NCBI RefSeq assembly: GCF_016908325.1
Contig: NZ_JAFBDR010000010.1
Coordinates: 62,001 to 126,000 of the forward strand
Direction: 5' to 3'
From: Aquibacillus albus
GTDB lineage: Bacteria; Bacillota; Bacilli; Bacillales; Amphibacillaceae
DNA length: 64,000 bases
Made by a program: the position numbers and the translations under genes. The notes under the pieces are model-generated. The model searched no databases. It was not told where the DNA came from and worked only from the letters and a program-made list of their open reading frames with translations. Shown one piece after another: positions 51,710 to 59,907 of the stretch; positions within the stretch are counted from its first letter, which is position 1, and each line of letters opens with the position of its first letter.

Positions 51710-54700
51710 TCACATAATACTCTTATTCGCCTTAGGCACCAACCACGCTGGCATTTCTTCGTTCAATCTCCATACAAAACTGATTGACTTTTCCACATAG
51801 TGGCGCACATATTCACACGTTCCTAAAAATGTAAATGGTGCGGTATGTCCATGCTCTTGCTTGTACTCCCTAACAAACAACGCAATCTTATGTCCATTGG
51901 TACGATGATTAATGTATCTTTGTGCAGTTGGACTCGATTCCGATATCGTACTCTGTGTTTGCCAGTGGAATAGCCTGTCGTTAATCGCATAATCCTCATA
52001 TAACGTAGACGGTGAAAAATCTTTTTCTGATTTATTTAATGTCGTAAAAAATACATCAAGGTTCTTTTCCTTAAAGTGCTTAACCCCTTCCCGGAAAGCA
52101 GGACATTTTTCCTCATTAAAGTAATCCAATGCTGCCATAATCTGCTCCCTTGAATAAGTCGCATGCACCGTTAGTGGCGTTTCAAAATCAAAGTCATGTG
52201 CTAATTCTAATGTTTTAATCGCATTAAAATTGAAGTGCAACAACTCTAGGATTTCCGTTTTCATTTGCTCGGTTGCAAAAATCCGCTCTAATCCTTCTTC
52301 AACAGAATTGAACCCTTCTTTCTCCGGTTCTCTCCGATAAAAGGTATAATACAGCATGTTCCGCATTAAACGCTTTTCTTCATTATCAATCAGCACTTCA
52401 CGATTAATATAGTCAATAAAAAATTTCAAAAGCTTTCTCGAATTCAGATGAAACAGCTTTGGTAGTCTCTTAGCAATAAGTTCCTCGTTCTCACATGTAA
52501 AATCCGGTGCCAGACCTGCATCTACCTTCATTCGCTGAAAAGAATACTTTCCGTACTTTCCATAAAAATCATAAACAGTTAGGTGGTGATGCTTTAAAAA
52601 ATTGGAAAGATTCAGTTCAAGACCTGTTTCCTGTTGGAAGTATTTCATTTTATTCATTAAATTTTTATAGGAATTGGTAGCTGCTTTTATATTTCGCAAA
52701 ACGTATTCCTTTGCCTGCTTTTCCAGTTGAATAAAACTACCTTTTGGCAAATTCGAAAAGCCTTCCTCGACATAATGCCGAACCGAGTGCTTTGTCCTGC
52801 CAATTAAGGCCCGGAACTTTTCTTCAAAGCTATAATTCTTATGTGCTTGTCCAATGAAATCCAAAACGGTCAAGCACTCTTTCCCATCTGCGAGACGCAA
52901 CCCTCTTCCTAACTGCTGTAAAAAGACAGTCAAACTTTCGGTAGGCCGTAAAAACAGGATCGTGTTTACATCTGCAATATCTACCCCTTCATTGTATAAG
53001 TCCGCAACAAAAATGAAGGTAATTTCCCCATTCGACAATTGATGTTGTGCTGACTTTCTTGTTTCAGGATCGGAACCTCCATTCAACGCAATCGAAGCAA
53101 TTCCCACTTGATTAAAATAATGTGCCATATACTTCGCATGCTCTACCCCGGCACAAAATCCGAGCCCTTTTACCTCATCGATATCCGTCACATACGCATA
53201 AATACTTTTCACAATTTGTTGCGATCTGCGTCGATCTGCGGTATAAACATTTTCAAGCTCACGAATGTCGTATCCATTTCCTCTCCATTTTAGCCTGGAA
53301 AGATCCACAGTATCACTCACACAAAAGTACTGGAACGGACTTAACAGTTTTCGATTGATCGCTTCTGTTAACCGCATTTCTGAAGCGATTTGCCCATCAA
53401 AATAGGTTAGGATGTCCTTTCCATCCATTCGTTCTGGTGTCGCTGTTAACCCTAGCAATACCTTTGGTTCAAAATAACTTAATAGCTTTTGATAAGAATT
53501 TGCGGCCGCATGGTGAAATTCATCAACAATAATAAAATCATAAAAATCCTTTGTCAGCTTTTCATCCAGCTTCATACTATTAAAGCTTTGAATACTGACA
53601 AATAAATGATCCATTGATGTTGGCGTATAACCGCCAACTAGCATGTCACCAAAATTAAAGTCCTTTAAAATAGCACGAAATGTATCTCTACTTTGCTTTA
53701 AGATCTCTTCCCGGTGAGCGACAAACAGCAATCGAGCTGAATGCTTGTTCTTCTGTAAAAATTGTTTATAATCAAACGCAGAAATCACCGTCTTACCTAC
53801 ACCTGTTGCAGCAACGAGCAAATTTTTGTTACGCCCAAAAATCTCGCGCTCCACCTGCAGGTTTTCCAGCATTTCCTTTTGGTAGTGATATGGTTGAATA
53901 TCGAAATTAAAATGAATGTCATTTTCTTCTGTTTGCTGCTTCTTTTTAAGTGCTTGACGAAGACGTTCCTTGTCACTTTCTTGCTCCGGGTCAAATGTAC
54001 GAAACTCCCCATCGTTCCAATAGCTTTCAAACGTCGCACCAAATTTTTTGATAATATCAAAGGAATCTTTTTCGGTCACTTTCAGATTCCACTCTAACCC
54101 AGAGGTTAAAGCAGGGTTCGATAAATTAGAGGAACCAATATATGCCGTAGTAAAACCAGTATCCCGTTTAAACATATAAGCTTTGGCATGAAGGCGCGTC
54201 CGATTAACGTCATAAGAAATCTTAATTTCCGTGTTTGGCAGCTGACTCAATTCCATGACTGCCTTAAAGTCAGTTGCCTCCATATAGGAAGTCGTAATAA
54301 TCCTTAGCCTTCCACCATTTTGCGTAAATTGCTTCAGTTCCTCGATAATAATTCTGATCCCACTCCATTTTACGAATGAAACGAGGAAATCAATTGCATT
54401 ACAGGACAAAATCTCCTTCTTCAATTCACTAAGCATATCCGGTTCAAAGCTCGAACCGGTAAAAAGGGAGCTTTCCGCAATAGAAGTGACCGGCCGAATT
54501 GTCTTCTCATTCTTAATACCTCTAACGTTGTTAAGCTTGGAGTAAATCGAATGTAAGACCTCTCCAGCTTCATCAACTTGTAGTTGTTCAAATTCCTCTT
54601 TATCCAGACGCTCACTTAAGGCAGAAATGATATTGTTACACGTTTCAATTTGATTGAGAAAAGCCTCTTTATCATCAGTTACATTATCCCTGACAAACTT

Positions 54701-54865
54701 TAATGCTTTTCTAGTAACAAAAGATATGTAAGAGGACAGCGCCTTTCTTGCTTCTTCAACATCCAGCGAGCCTTTTTCCAGATCAAAATTGTCCGGATCG
54801 AGTGCTAACAGGTCGCCTTTTATTTTTTTGTTGATGATTTCTTCGTAAATGCCTTGTTTGAGCAT
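51710..54865 (-). CDS. PLD-DEAD/DEAH helicase fusion (1051 aa), DUF3427-type
   Basis: A three-part protein. After an N-terminal helical region (1-120) comes a phospholipase-D-type nuclease domain with HAKAYMF (His/Lys near 226-228) and IGSSNLSN. The SF2 helicase follows with AATGVGKT (about 352-359), DEFHHAA (about 448), LLGLTATPERMDG, and motif VI QQLGRGLRLAD. The C-terminal 350 residues resemble DUF3427, ending in WRLNEEMPAWLVPK. The ATG at 54865 follows GAGGTAG. Members are common in bacterial defence islands; a single copy may act as a nuclease-helicase, but the activity is unproven. It is related to the 812-residue helicase at 59.9-62.3 kb. Confidence 0.9.
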   Translation of the reverse strand: MLKQGIYEEIINKKIKGDLLALDPDNFDLEKGSLDVEEARKALSSYISFVTRKALKFVRDNVTDDKEAFLNQIETCNNIISALSERLDKEEFEQLQVDEAGEVLHSIYSKLNNVRGIKNEKTIRPVTSIAESSLFTGSSFEPDMLSELKKEILSCNAIDFLVSFVKWSGIRIIIEELKQFTQNGGRLRIITTSYMEATDFKAVMELSQLPNTEIKISYDVNRTRLHAKAYMFKRDTGFTTAYIGSSNLSNPALTSGLEWNLKVTEKDSFDIIKKFGATFESYWNDGEFRTFDPEQESDKERLRQALKKKQQTEENDIHFNFDIQPYHYQKEMLENLQVEREIFGRNKNLLVAATGVGKTVISAFDYKQFLQKNKHSARLLFVAHREEILKQSRDTFRAILKDFNFGDMLVGGYTPTSMDHLFVSIQSFNSMKLDEKLTKDFYDFIIVDEFHHAAANSYQKLLSYFEPKVLLGLTATPERMDGKDILTYFDGQIASEMRLTEAINRKLLSPFQYFCVSDTVDLSRLKWRGNGYDIRELENVYTADRRRSQQIVKSIYAYVTDIDEVKGLGFCAGVEHAKYMAHYFNQVGIASIALNGGSDPETRKSAQHQLSNGEITFIFVADLYNEGVDIADVNTILFLRPTESLTVFLQQLGRGLRLADGKECLTVLDFIGQAHKNYSFEEKFRALIGRTKHSVRHYVEEGFSNLPKGSFIQLEKQAKEYVLRNIKAATNSYKNLMNKMKYFQQETGLELNLSNFLKHHHLTVYDFYGKYGKYSFQRMKVDAGLAPDFTCENEELIAKRLPKLFHLNSRKLLKFFIDYINREVLIDNEEKRLMRNMLYYTFYRREPEKEGFNSVEEGLERIFATEQMKTEILELLHFNFNAIKTLELAHDFDFETPLTVHATYSREQIMAALDYFNEEKCPAFREGVKHFKEKNLDVFFTTLNKSEKDFSPSTLYEDYAINDRLFHWQTQSTISESSPTAQRYINHRTNGHKIALFVREYKQEHGHTAPFTFLGTCEYVRHYVEKSISFVWRLNEEMPAWLVPKANKSIM
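51712..51743. repeat. 32-bp direct repeat, right copy
   Basis: The 3' end of the helicase gene; identical to 49668-49699. The two copies bracket the EamA-APH segment of about 2.0 kb. Confidence 0.92.
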
Positions 54866-54958
54866 GGGTATCACCTACCTCATTATCAAATTTCACTACT
54901 AGGGACATAGGACAAAACATCTTCTTCATATCTTTTATATACTAAGGAGAGGGTAACC

Positions 54959-55687
54959 GTGAATTCAAATAAAATTGAATATATTCCCTTGAAGAAAATA
55001 ATACCTATTTATAACCCCCATATAACAAACACCTATTTACAACGAATGAGATCAATTAAAAACAACTTATTGGACTACGATCTATTGTTAGCCGTTGAAA
55101 AGGATAGCAAAAGTGATCACTATTATTTAACTGGTGGATCGGACAGATACCACTATTTAATTGAATCTGGCAAAAAGGTTGCACCTTGTATTGTAGAAGA
55201 TAAAAGCAATGATGATTTAAGCCTTTATATAAAAATAGTAAACCGCTTATTTAATGATGGCGAATCAAATAAACAAAATCGAAAATCCCTGTTAAAACTA
55301 ATTGAGAAGATAGAGACACCTTTGTTAACCGTTATATCTCATACAGTTTTTACAAAAAAGCAATTATTAAACGAGTATAGATATGATGAACTAGTTCCCT
55401 CTAATTTTATTAATGATCACACGAATGAAAAAACTATGAATTGGATATGTAAATTAGAAATAAATTATGAAGTTAAAAAATTTTTGTATAAAAGTGCTGG
55501 AACCCCAGTTGGACCTAAGCGGTTGACTCATGATAGTATAAAAGTAATTAATCAATTCTTGAAAAAAGAATCGAGGTTCACTCAATTAACTGCCTCACAA
55601 CAAATTGAATTGCTAAGTTATGCAATAAGTTTTAAGGGTCAAATAATTAAAATGTTGATTCAATTTGTAGATGAAATGCTAGACTAA
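54959..55687 (+). CDS. ParB/sulfiredoxin-like domain protein
   Basis: A 242-residue protein whose N-terminal 85 residues look like a ParB N-domain: YIPLKKIIPIYNPHIT, then LTGGSDRYHYLIESGK, in the place of the usual GERRY motif (here GSDRY). The C-terminal part is helical (LTASQQIELLSYA). ParB-fold domains act as CTPases or nucleases, and standalone ones occur in defence and conflict systems. Start GTG behind AAGGAGAGGG. It is divergent from the helicase, sharing 93 bases of upstream sequence. Confidence 0.7.
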   Translation: MNSNKIEYIPLKKIIPIYNPHITNTYLQRMRSIKNNLLDYDLLLAVEKDSKSDHYYLTGGSDRYHYLIESGKKVAPCIVEDKSNDDLSLYIKIVNRLFNDGESNKQNRKSLLKLIEKIETPLLTVISHTVFTKKQLLNEYRYDELVPSNFINDHTNEKTMNWICKLEINYEVKKFLYKSAGTPVGPKRLTHDSIKVINQFLKKESRFTQLTASQQIELLSYAISFKGQIIKMLIQFVDEMLD

Positions 55688-55699
55688 AAGTAATCGTTA

Positions 55700-56590
55700 T
55701 CAATACGCCTGTATCCCAAACTTCAGCAATTTCTTAGGCAATACATCATCTAAATTTTGAATGTCAGCATCTTGCAATTCTATTAGATTAAAGCCGTATT
55801 TTTCATAGATCTTTAATTTTTCTTCTTTTCTCCTTGCATATTTAGAATCATTTTCTAATCCCCAGTATTCAATGTACACCTTACCAACAGGTAAATAGAA
55901 ATCCGTATAAACATCTTCTTCAACAGGTAGTTTTCTTTCATAGGCATGTACGATTTCAGACATATATAACCAGTTATCAATTAGCATTTCAGCTCTGGAT
56001 CGAACATAATGACCGTCAGCCGCTCTATGTTTTGCCTCGAATTTTTCTCTAAACTCTAATGAATTATTTTGATTTTCTGTTGAGGTTTCAGTGGTGTTCC
56101 CTTGTATTTCATTCATTGTTTCTACTAAACGCTTATTATTTAAAAATCTTTCAGGCCATATCACATACGGCACACCTGTTTTTTCGTATTCTAATTGCTG
56201 TCCACCATAGCTCAACCCAAGCTTTGTTACCGTCCAACCTTTTACCGCCTTCTGAACAAATCCTAGCTCTGACAAGATAGGATTAATTTTAAACTTTGAA
56301 ACTCCAAAGTGCTTACTCAGTGCTGTCGCGTTTAATAGCTTCTCGTCACTAGATTTAAACATATTGTCATTTTCAATGCTTTCATCCCAAGCTATGTATT
56401 TTCCAGCTTTCGGGTGTTTTTTAATGGTTCCACCATATTCTTTTCCTTTTTCAGTTAAAACCCAATTGTCATTAACCCTATCAATTAGATTTTTTTCAAG
56501 CAGTATTTGAAATACACTTTTAACATCAAGATTTACCTTTTTAGAAAGTGCTGTCGTTGATAAATATTTCACTTTGTTACCAGTTTGCAA
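55700..56590 (-). CDS. Winged-helix protein with C-terminal PD-(D/E)XK-like domain
   Basis: A 296-residue protein. Two similar winged-helix modules lie at about 8-55 (LSTTALSKKVNLDVKSVFQI) and 85-130 (LNATALSKHFGVSKFKINPI), both with TALSK, so they come from a duplication. The C-terminal domain (about 190-290) has RSRAEMLIDNWLY, YTDFYLPVGKVYIEYWG (Asp, then Glu-x-Trp instead of Lys) and a closing YGFNLIELQD, like restriction-fold proteins of the Vsr/DUF559 type. Possible role: a DNA-binding nuclease or transcription factor in the island. It ends 12 bases from the convergent ParB-like gene. Confidence 0.75.
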   Translation of the reverse strand: MQTGNKVKYLSTTALSKKVNLDVKSVFQILLEKNLIDRVNDNWVLTEKGKEYGGTIKKHPKAGKYIAWDESIENDNMFKSSDEKLLNATALSKHFGVSKFKINPILSELGFVQKAVKGWTVTKLGLSYGGQQLEYEKTGVPYVIWPERFLNNKRLVETMNEIQGNTTETSTENQNNSLEFREKFEAKHRAADGHYVRSRAEMLIDNWLYMSEIVHAYERKLPVEEDVYTDFYLPVGKVYIEYWGLENDSKYARRKEEKLKIYEKYGFNLIELQDADIQNLDDVLPKKLLKFGIQAY

Positions 56591-56781
56591 TTTTTCCCCT
56601 CCTATTTATGCACTTGTTAATACACTATCTACATGTTTTCACTTATTTTAACATAATTTAACATTACTTTATTGTTGGTCCTCTAAAAAGTGAAATCAAT
56701 TTTATAGAATAGTCATATAGTTTTTTTTACAATCTGCATAAAAATCTTAGGTTATGTCTAGATTGAAAATGAGGTGATAAA

Positions 56782-57378
56782 ATGGAATTTATTATAGCTG
56801 CTCAATTTCTAGTAATAGGTGGATTAGTTTGGTACATAAAGAAGAGAAATGATCAAGAAGCTAATCTAATTGCAAAAAAGATAGAATCAAGCATAGATTT
56901 AAAACGAACAATGGCAATGGGACTAGCTTACCGTTTTAATTTTCCAACTGAAAATAAAGATGGTGAAGTAATATTTAAAAAGACAACAAACCTCTTTATT
57001 AAACAATCTGATTTTGATTTTGAAGAATTTGTAGCTGAAGTAATGGAAAAGAGGTTTGGAGGTAATGCACAAACTACTGTTAAAGTGGGTGACTTCGGAG
57101 TCGATATTGAACATTTTCGAGAAGATGGATTATATTTAGGTCAAGTTAAAGTATATAACCATGATTTAGACTATACCCCAATTGCTCTCATTCATTCTAA
57201 TATGATGAAACAAGGTGCTAAGGGTGGTTACGTAATAACAACGAGTGACTTTACACCATCAGCGAGAAAATATGCTGAGGAGCTGAACATCGAGCTAATT
57301 AATGGGGTACAATTTGTTAGTTATTGGCTGGAATCAATGGATTCAAAAGTCTATGAACCAACTGGCGAATTTGCATAA
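56782..57378 (+). CDS. Membrane-anchored Mrr-type restriction endonuclease
   Basis: A 198-residue protein. One N-terminal TM (about 3-19, AAQFLVIGGLVWYI) is followed by a positively charged segment, and a Mrr_cat domain (about 78-195) with FEEFVAEVMEKRFGG, the catalytic GVDI (Asp) and LGQVKVYN (QxK). This is the type IV restriction fold, which cuts modified DNA; here it is attached to the membrane on the cytoplasmic side. It is monocistronic with a strong terminator. Signs of defence use come from its surroundings. Confidence 0.82.
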   Translation: MEFIIAAQFLVIGGLVWYIKKRNDQEANLIAKKIESSIDLKRTMAMGLAYRFNFPTENKDGEVIFKKTTNLFIKQSDFDFEEFVAEVMEKRFGGNAQTTVKVGDFGVDIEHFREDGLYLGQVKVYNHDLDYTPIALIHSNMMKQGAKGGYVITTSDFTPSARKYAEELNIELINGVQFVSYWLESMDSKVYEPTGEFA

Positions 57379-57379
57379 T

Positions 57380-57422
57380 AAAAAAAGCATGGGGTGTCCT
57401 TAATCACTCCATGCTTTTTTTT
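57380..57422 (+). terminator. Terminator of the Mrr-type gene
   Basis: AAAAAAGCATGG pairs with CCATGCTTTTTT, followed by more T residues. Confidence 0.9.
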
Positions 57423-57526
57423 ACAATAGAAAAGCAGTAGCTGTCGAATTAATTTATATGTGCACAATATTCTCCTCATCCTTGTCATACATATATAATT
57501 AAAAGAAACTATGGATTATTTATATC

Positions 57527-57787
57527 TCAGACTAGTAATTCACTAATAACATGAAACGCCTTAGAAGGCTGTTTTTTGAGTAGTTGCATTGAAATTTCTG
57601 TTTGCGTATCTCCCTTTACTACTTCAACCTTCCCTTCTTCAGCAACTATTCTTACTACCAATCCATATAATTCAAACTGAGTTACTTTTTCAGCCCTATC
57701 AATGCTTTTATTATTTAACTGAACACTTGTACTAGATGAAATCCTTCTTAGCATCTTCCACAGTTTCAACTCTTCCGGCGATTTCAT
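57527..57787 (-). CDS. Small hypothetical protein (86 aa)
   Basis: Starts MKSPEELKLWKML immediately after the stop of the preceding DUF2357 gene (TAGATG), without its own ribosome binding site, so it depends on coupling. No motif; rich in Val, Glu and Lys. If the upstream gene is dead, this one is probably poorly expressed. Confidence 0.6.
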   Translation of the reverse strand: MKSPEELKLWKMLRRISSSTSVQLNNKSIDRAEKVTQFELYGLVVRIVAEEGKVEVVKGDTQTEISMQLLKKQPSKAFHVISELLV

Positions 57788-58878
57788 CTACAGTTCAGGG
57801 AGTTCATTCGCTTCCTTTATATTACTTAAGGTAGTCATCATGTAGTGCTTAATCCCATAATTAACTGGTTTGATTGTTTTTTCGAGTGACTTCCATAGTT
57901 TAATTTGAAACACAGCATAATTTCCTGGCTCAACGGCTAGATCTAACTCACCATCGTTACTAACTTTCACTTCCTCTATTTCACTAAATAAGGAAACGCC
58001 AGCATGATCGACAAACTTCTTTTTAGGAAAATACAGTCCAACATATTTAGCTTCCTGCCAACCAGCATTTAAATTATCTAAAAGGATAACAAATCTTTTG
58101 TTCTGCATAGTATCCTTATAAGCAGCATTGTCTTCTACTTTTCCTATTAAAACTTTCTCATCTATAGAAGACTCCCATGTCTCTAATATTCCTTTTGGTA
58201 AAATCCCTCTTCTTGCAACTCTTCTGGACTTTTTTCAGTCAATCGCTCGATAAACTGTTCCACTAATTTAGTACTATTAAATAAGAAAGGAAAACCTCCA
58301 ATGTTCACTTGTTCTATACTCTTATAAAAGTCATGCTCCTCATAACCCTTTTCATCAAACCAAGGAAAAAGTACATACGATCCAAATGCATATCTTTCAT
58401 AAGGGCCACCTTCATTTACCACCAATGCATCTCGATATCGATGCATCGTATTGATATCTTCTTCTAATGGACCAGGTTGCTTATAAGTTCGACGATAATA
58501 AGTACCTTCCACAGCGAAATCAATTCGATACTTGGCATCAAAAATATAATGATAAGCGTAATCCTTTCCATTTTTTTCAATACTTAAAATAGAATCTGGC
58601 TTTTGTGAAACAGTAGGCAGTTTACGGTCTGACTTTTGAAAATGTAATGTAATCATCTCACCTGTAACTGGATGTTTGAATTTCCTTTTAGCCGAAGTAG
58701 ATTCATCTAGCTGTACAAACAACCCTCCATGTTTTACTTTAATGATATCTTGACTGATCATTGGATATTTAGCTGCGAGTATTTGTCCCAATTTAATAAA
58801 TGTCCAATATTCATATAAGGTAGCTACATCTTTCACGAACATATGATACAGATGTCCATGAAGAACGAGCCCCGTCCT
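57788..58878 (-). pseudogene. DUF2357/PDDEXK_7 nuclease, N-terminally truncated and frameshifted
   Basis: The left-reading fragment from about 58842 has the PDDEXK_7 (DUF524) signature VATLYEYWTFIKL, then PDSILSI (Asp) and YIFDAKYRI (Asp-x-Lys). It ends EEGFYQKEY-stop at 58183. The next base frame continues as PKGILETWESSID, running into RFVILLDNLNAGWQEAKYV (57788-58108). Restoring one T in the TTTT run near 58198 gives EEGFLPKGI and joins both parts. Upstream, a stop codon near 58880 leaves no N-terminal DUF2357 domain. Such nucleases work with an McrB-like AAA partner, which is missing here. The system is decayed. Confidence 0.8.
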
Positions 58879-59221
58879 TTATACATCCTGTTACGTGAAT
58901 ACACTGTCTTTAGTTGAAATTATTGATTTTTATAGCAGTATGAATAAGTAATAATAACCTTCGTTCCAATGACAGACTGGGGCTGGTTCGTTTTCTCCTC
59001 ACTTAAATACGTCCGAATCCGCTTATAAAGATTTATTCGCTTTTTGGAATGAATGATTAGAAAAAAAGACCAGGTACCACCAATATTTTGATGGTACCTG
59101 CCATTTCCACACTAAATTAAAGAATACTAACTTTTATAGTCAATATTAATCTGTCGCTCTCTCAGACGACTAGCAATTATATCAAGAATTTTAGATTCAA
59201 AATTTACTAACCATTCTCTAT
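58879..59221. other. Intergenic region with a GGTACC palindrome
   Basis: No gene. CAGGTACCA and TGGTACCTG (59071-59100) form a 30-base hairpin of the second palindrome family. The end of the decayed nuclease lies at the left. Confidence 0.6.
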
Positions 59222-59605
59222 TTATATGTTCAATAACTCAATAACTTCTACCCTTAGTTCATTATATCTGGCCGAAGCATCAATAAGCTTTTTCTTACGC
59301 CTTTCTTTTTCTGAAACTCTTATGCTATACATTAAGAACGGTAAATATACAATCCCAAATAACACCAGGGTAATTATCATGAAGTTATTTAAATCGCTAA
59401 AGCCTTTAACTAGGCTAGTAAAATAAGTAAAGAAAAGGTATAGACAAACTAGAGAGAGTGTAATCAACAAAATGATAGTAGAAGTAATTACCGAATAACT
59501 ATTATATAAATTTCGTAAACGATTAACTTCATCATGTCTTGTAACCAACTCATTTAAAATGTGAATAGTTGTTTCTGAAATATCATCTTGTAGATCATCC
59601 CACAT
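59222..59605 (-). CDS. Two-TM coiled-coil protein (127 aa)
   Basis: Two TM helices (about 38-60 and 73-93) lie between an N-terminal amphipathic helix (NELVTRHDEVNRLRNLY) and a C-terminal charged coiled coil (SEKERRKKKLIDASARYNELR). This layout resembles SLATT-type two-TM effectors of nucleotide-signalling defence systems, but no SMODS or SLOG gene is near, so the link is weak. Probably expressed by itself; it begins MWDDLQDD behind GGAGGGGGG. Confidence 0.65.
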   Translation of the reverse strand: MWDDLQDDISETTIHILNELVTRHDEVNRLRNLYNSYSVITSTIILLITLSLVCLYLFFTYFTSLVKGFSDLNNFMIITLVLFGIVYLPFLMYSIRVSEKERRKKKLIDASARYNELRVEVIELLNI

Positions 59606-59907
59606 AGTTATCCCCCCTCCTTTATATTATTATGTTATTATCACAGAATTATAACTTTATAACGCTGAAGGTATATTGTCATTGTTTTACAATAAATAAT
59701 AATCAACTAACATAAAACATATGCCTGTTAACCTTGTTTTGCATAATGTTTCACAGACGAAGTGGTTAAGAAAATCAATACTTTTGACGGACTGTTGTCC
59801 ATGTGTAGTATCAGATACCGAACTTAAAATTCCTGGGATACTATCTTATTACCCTCAGTGTAGATATTCTTGTAGTAACTCTATACCTTTCTGCACCTTT
59901 TACCTTT
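59606..59907. other. Intergenic region
   Basis: AT-rich, about 300 bases, with a fragment of the second palindrome family near 59785-59820. No gene or clear promoter. Confidence 0.4.

Noticed and set aside
51710-54865. Type III restriction (Res) subunit
   Set aside because: No Mod-type methylase is present, and the N-terminal PLD domain and DUF3427-like end fit the PLD-DEAD group instead.
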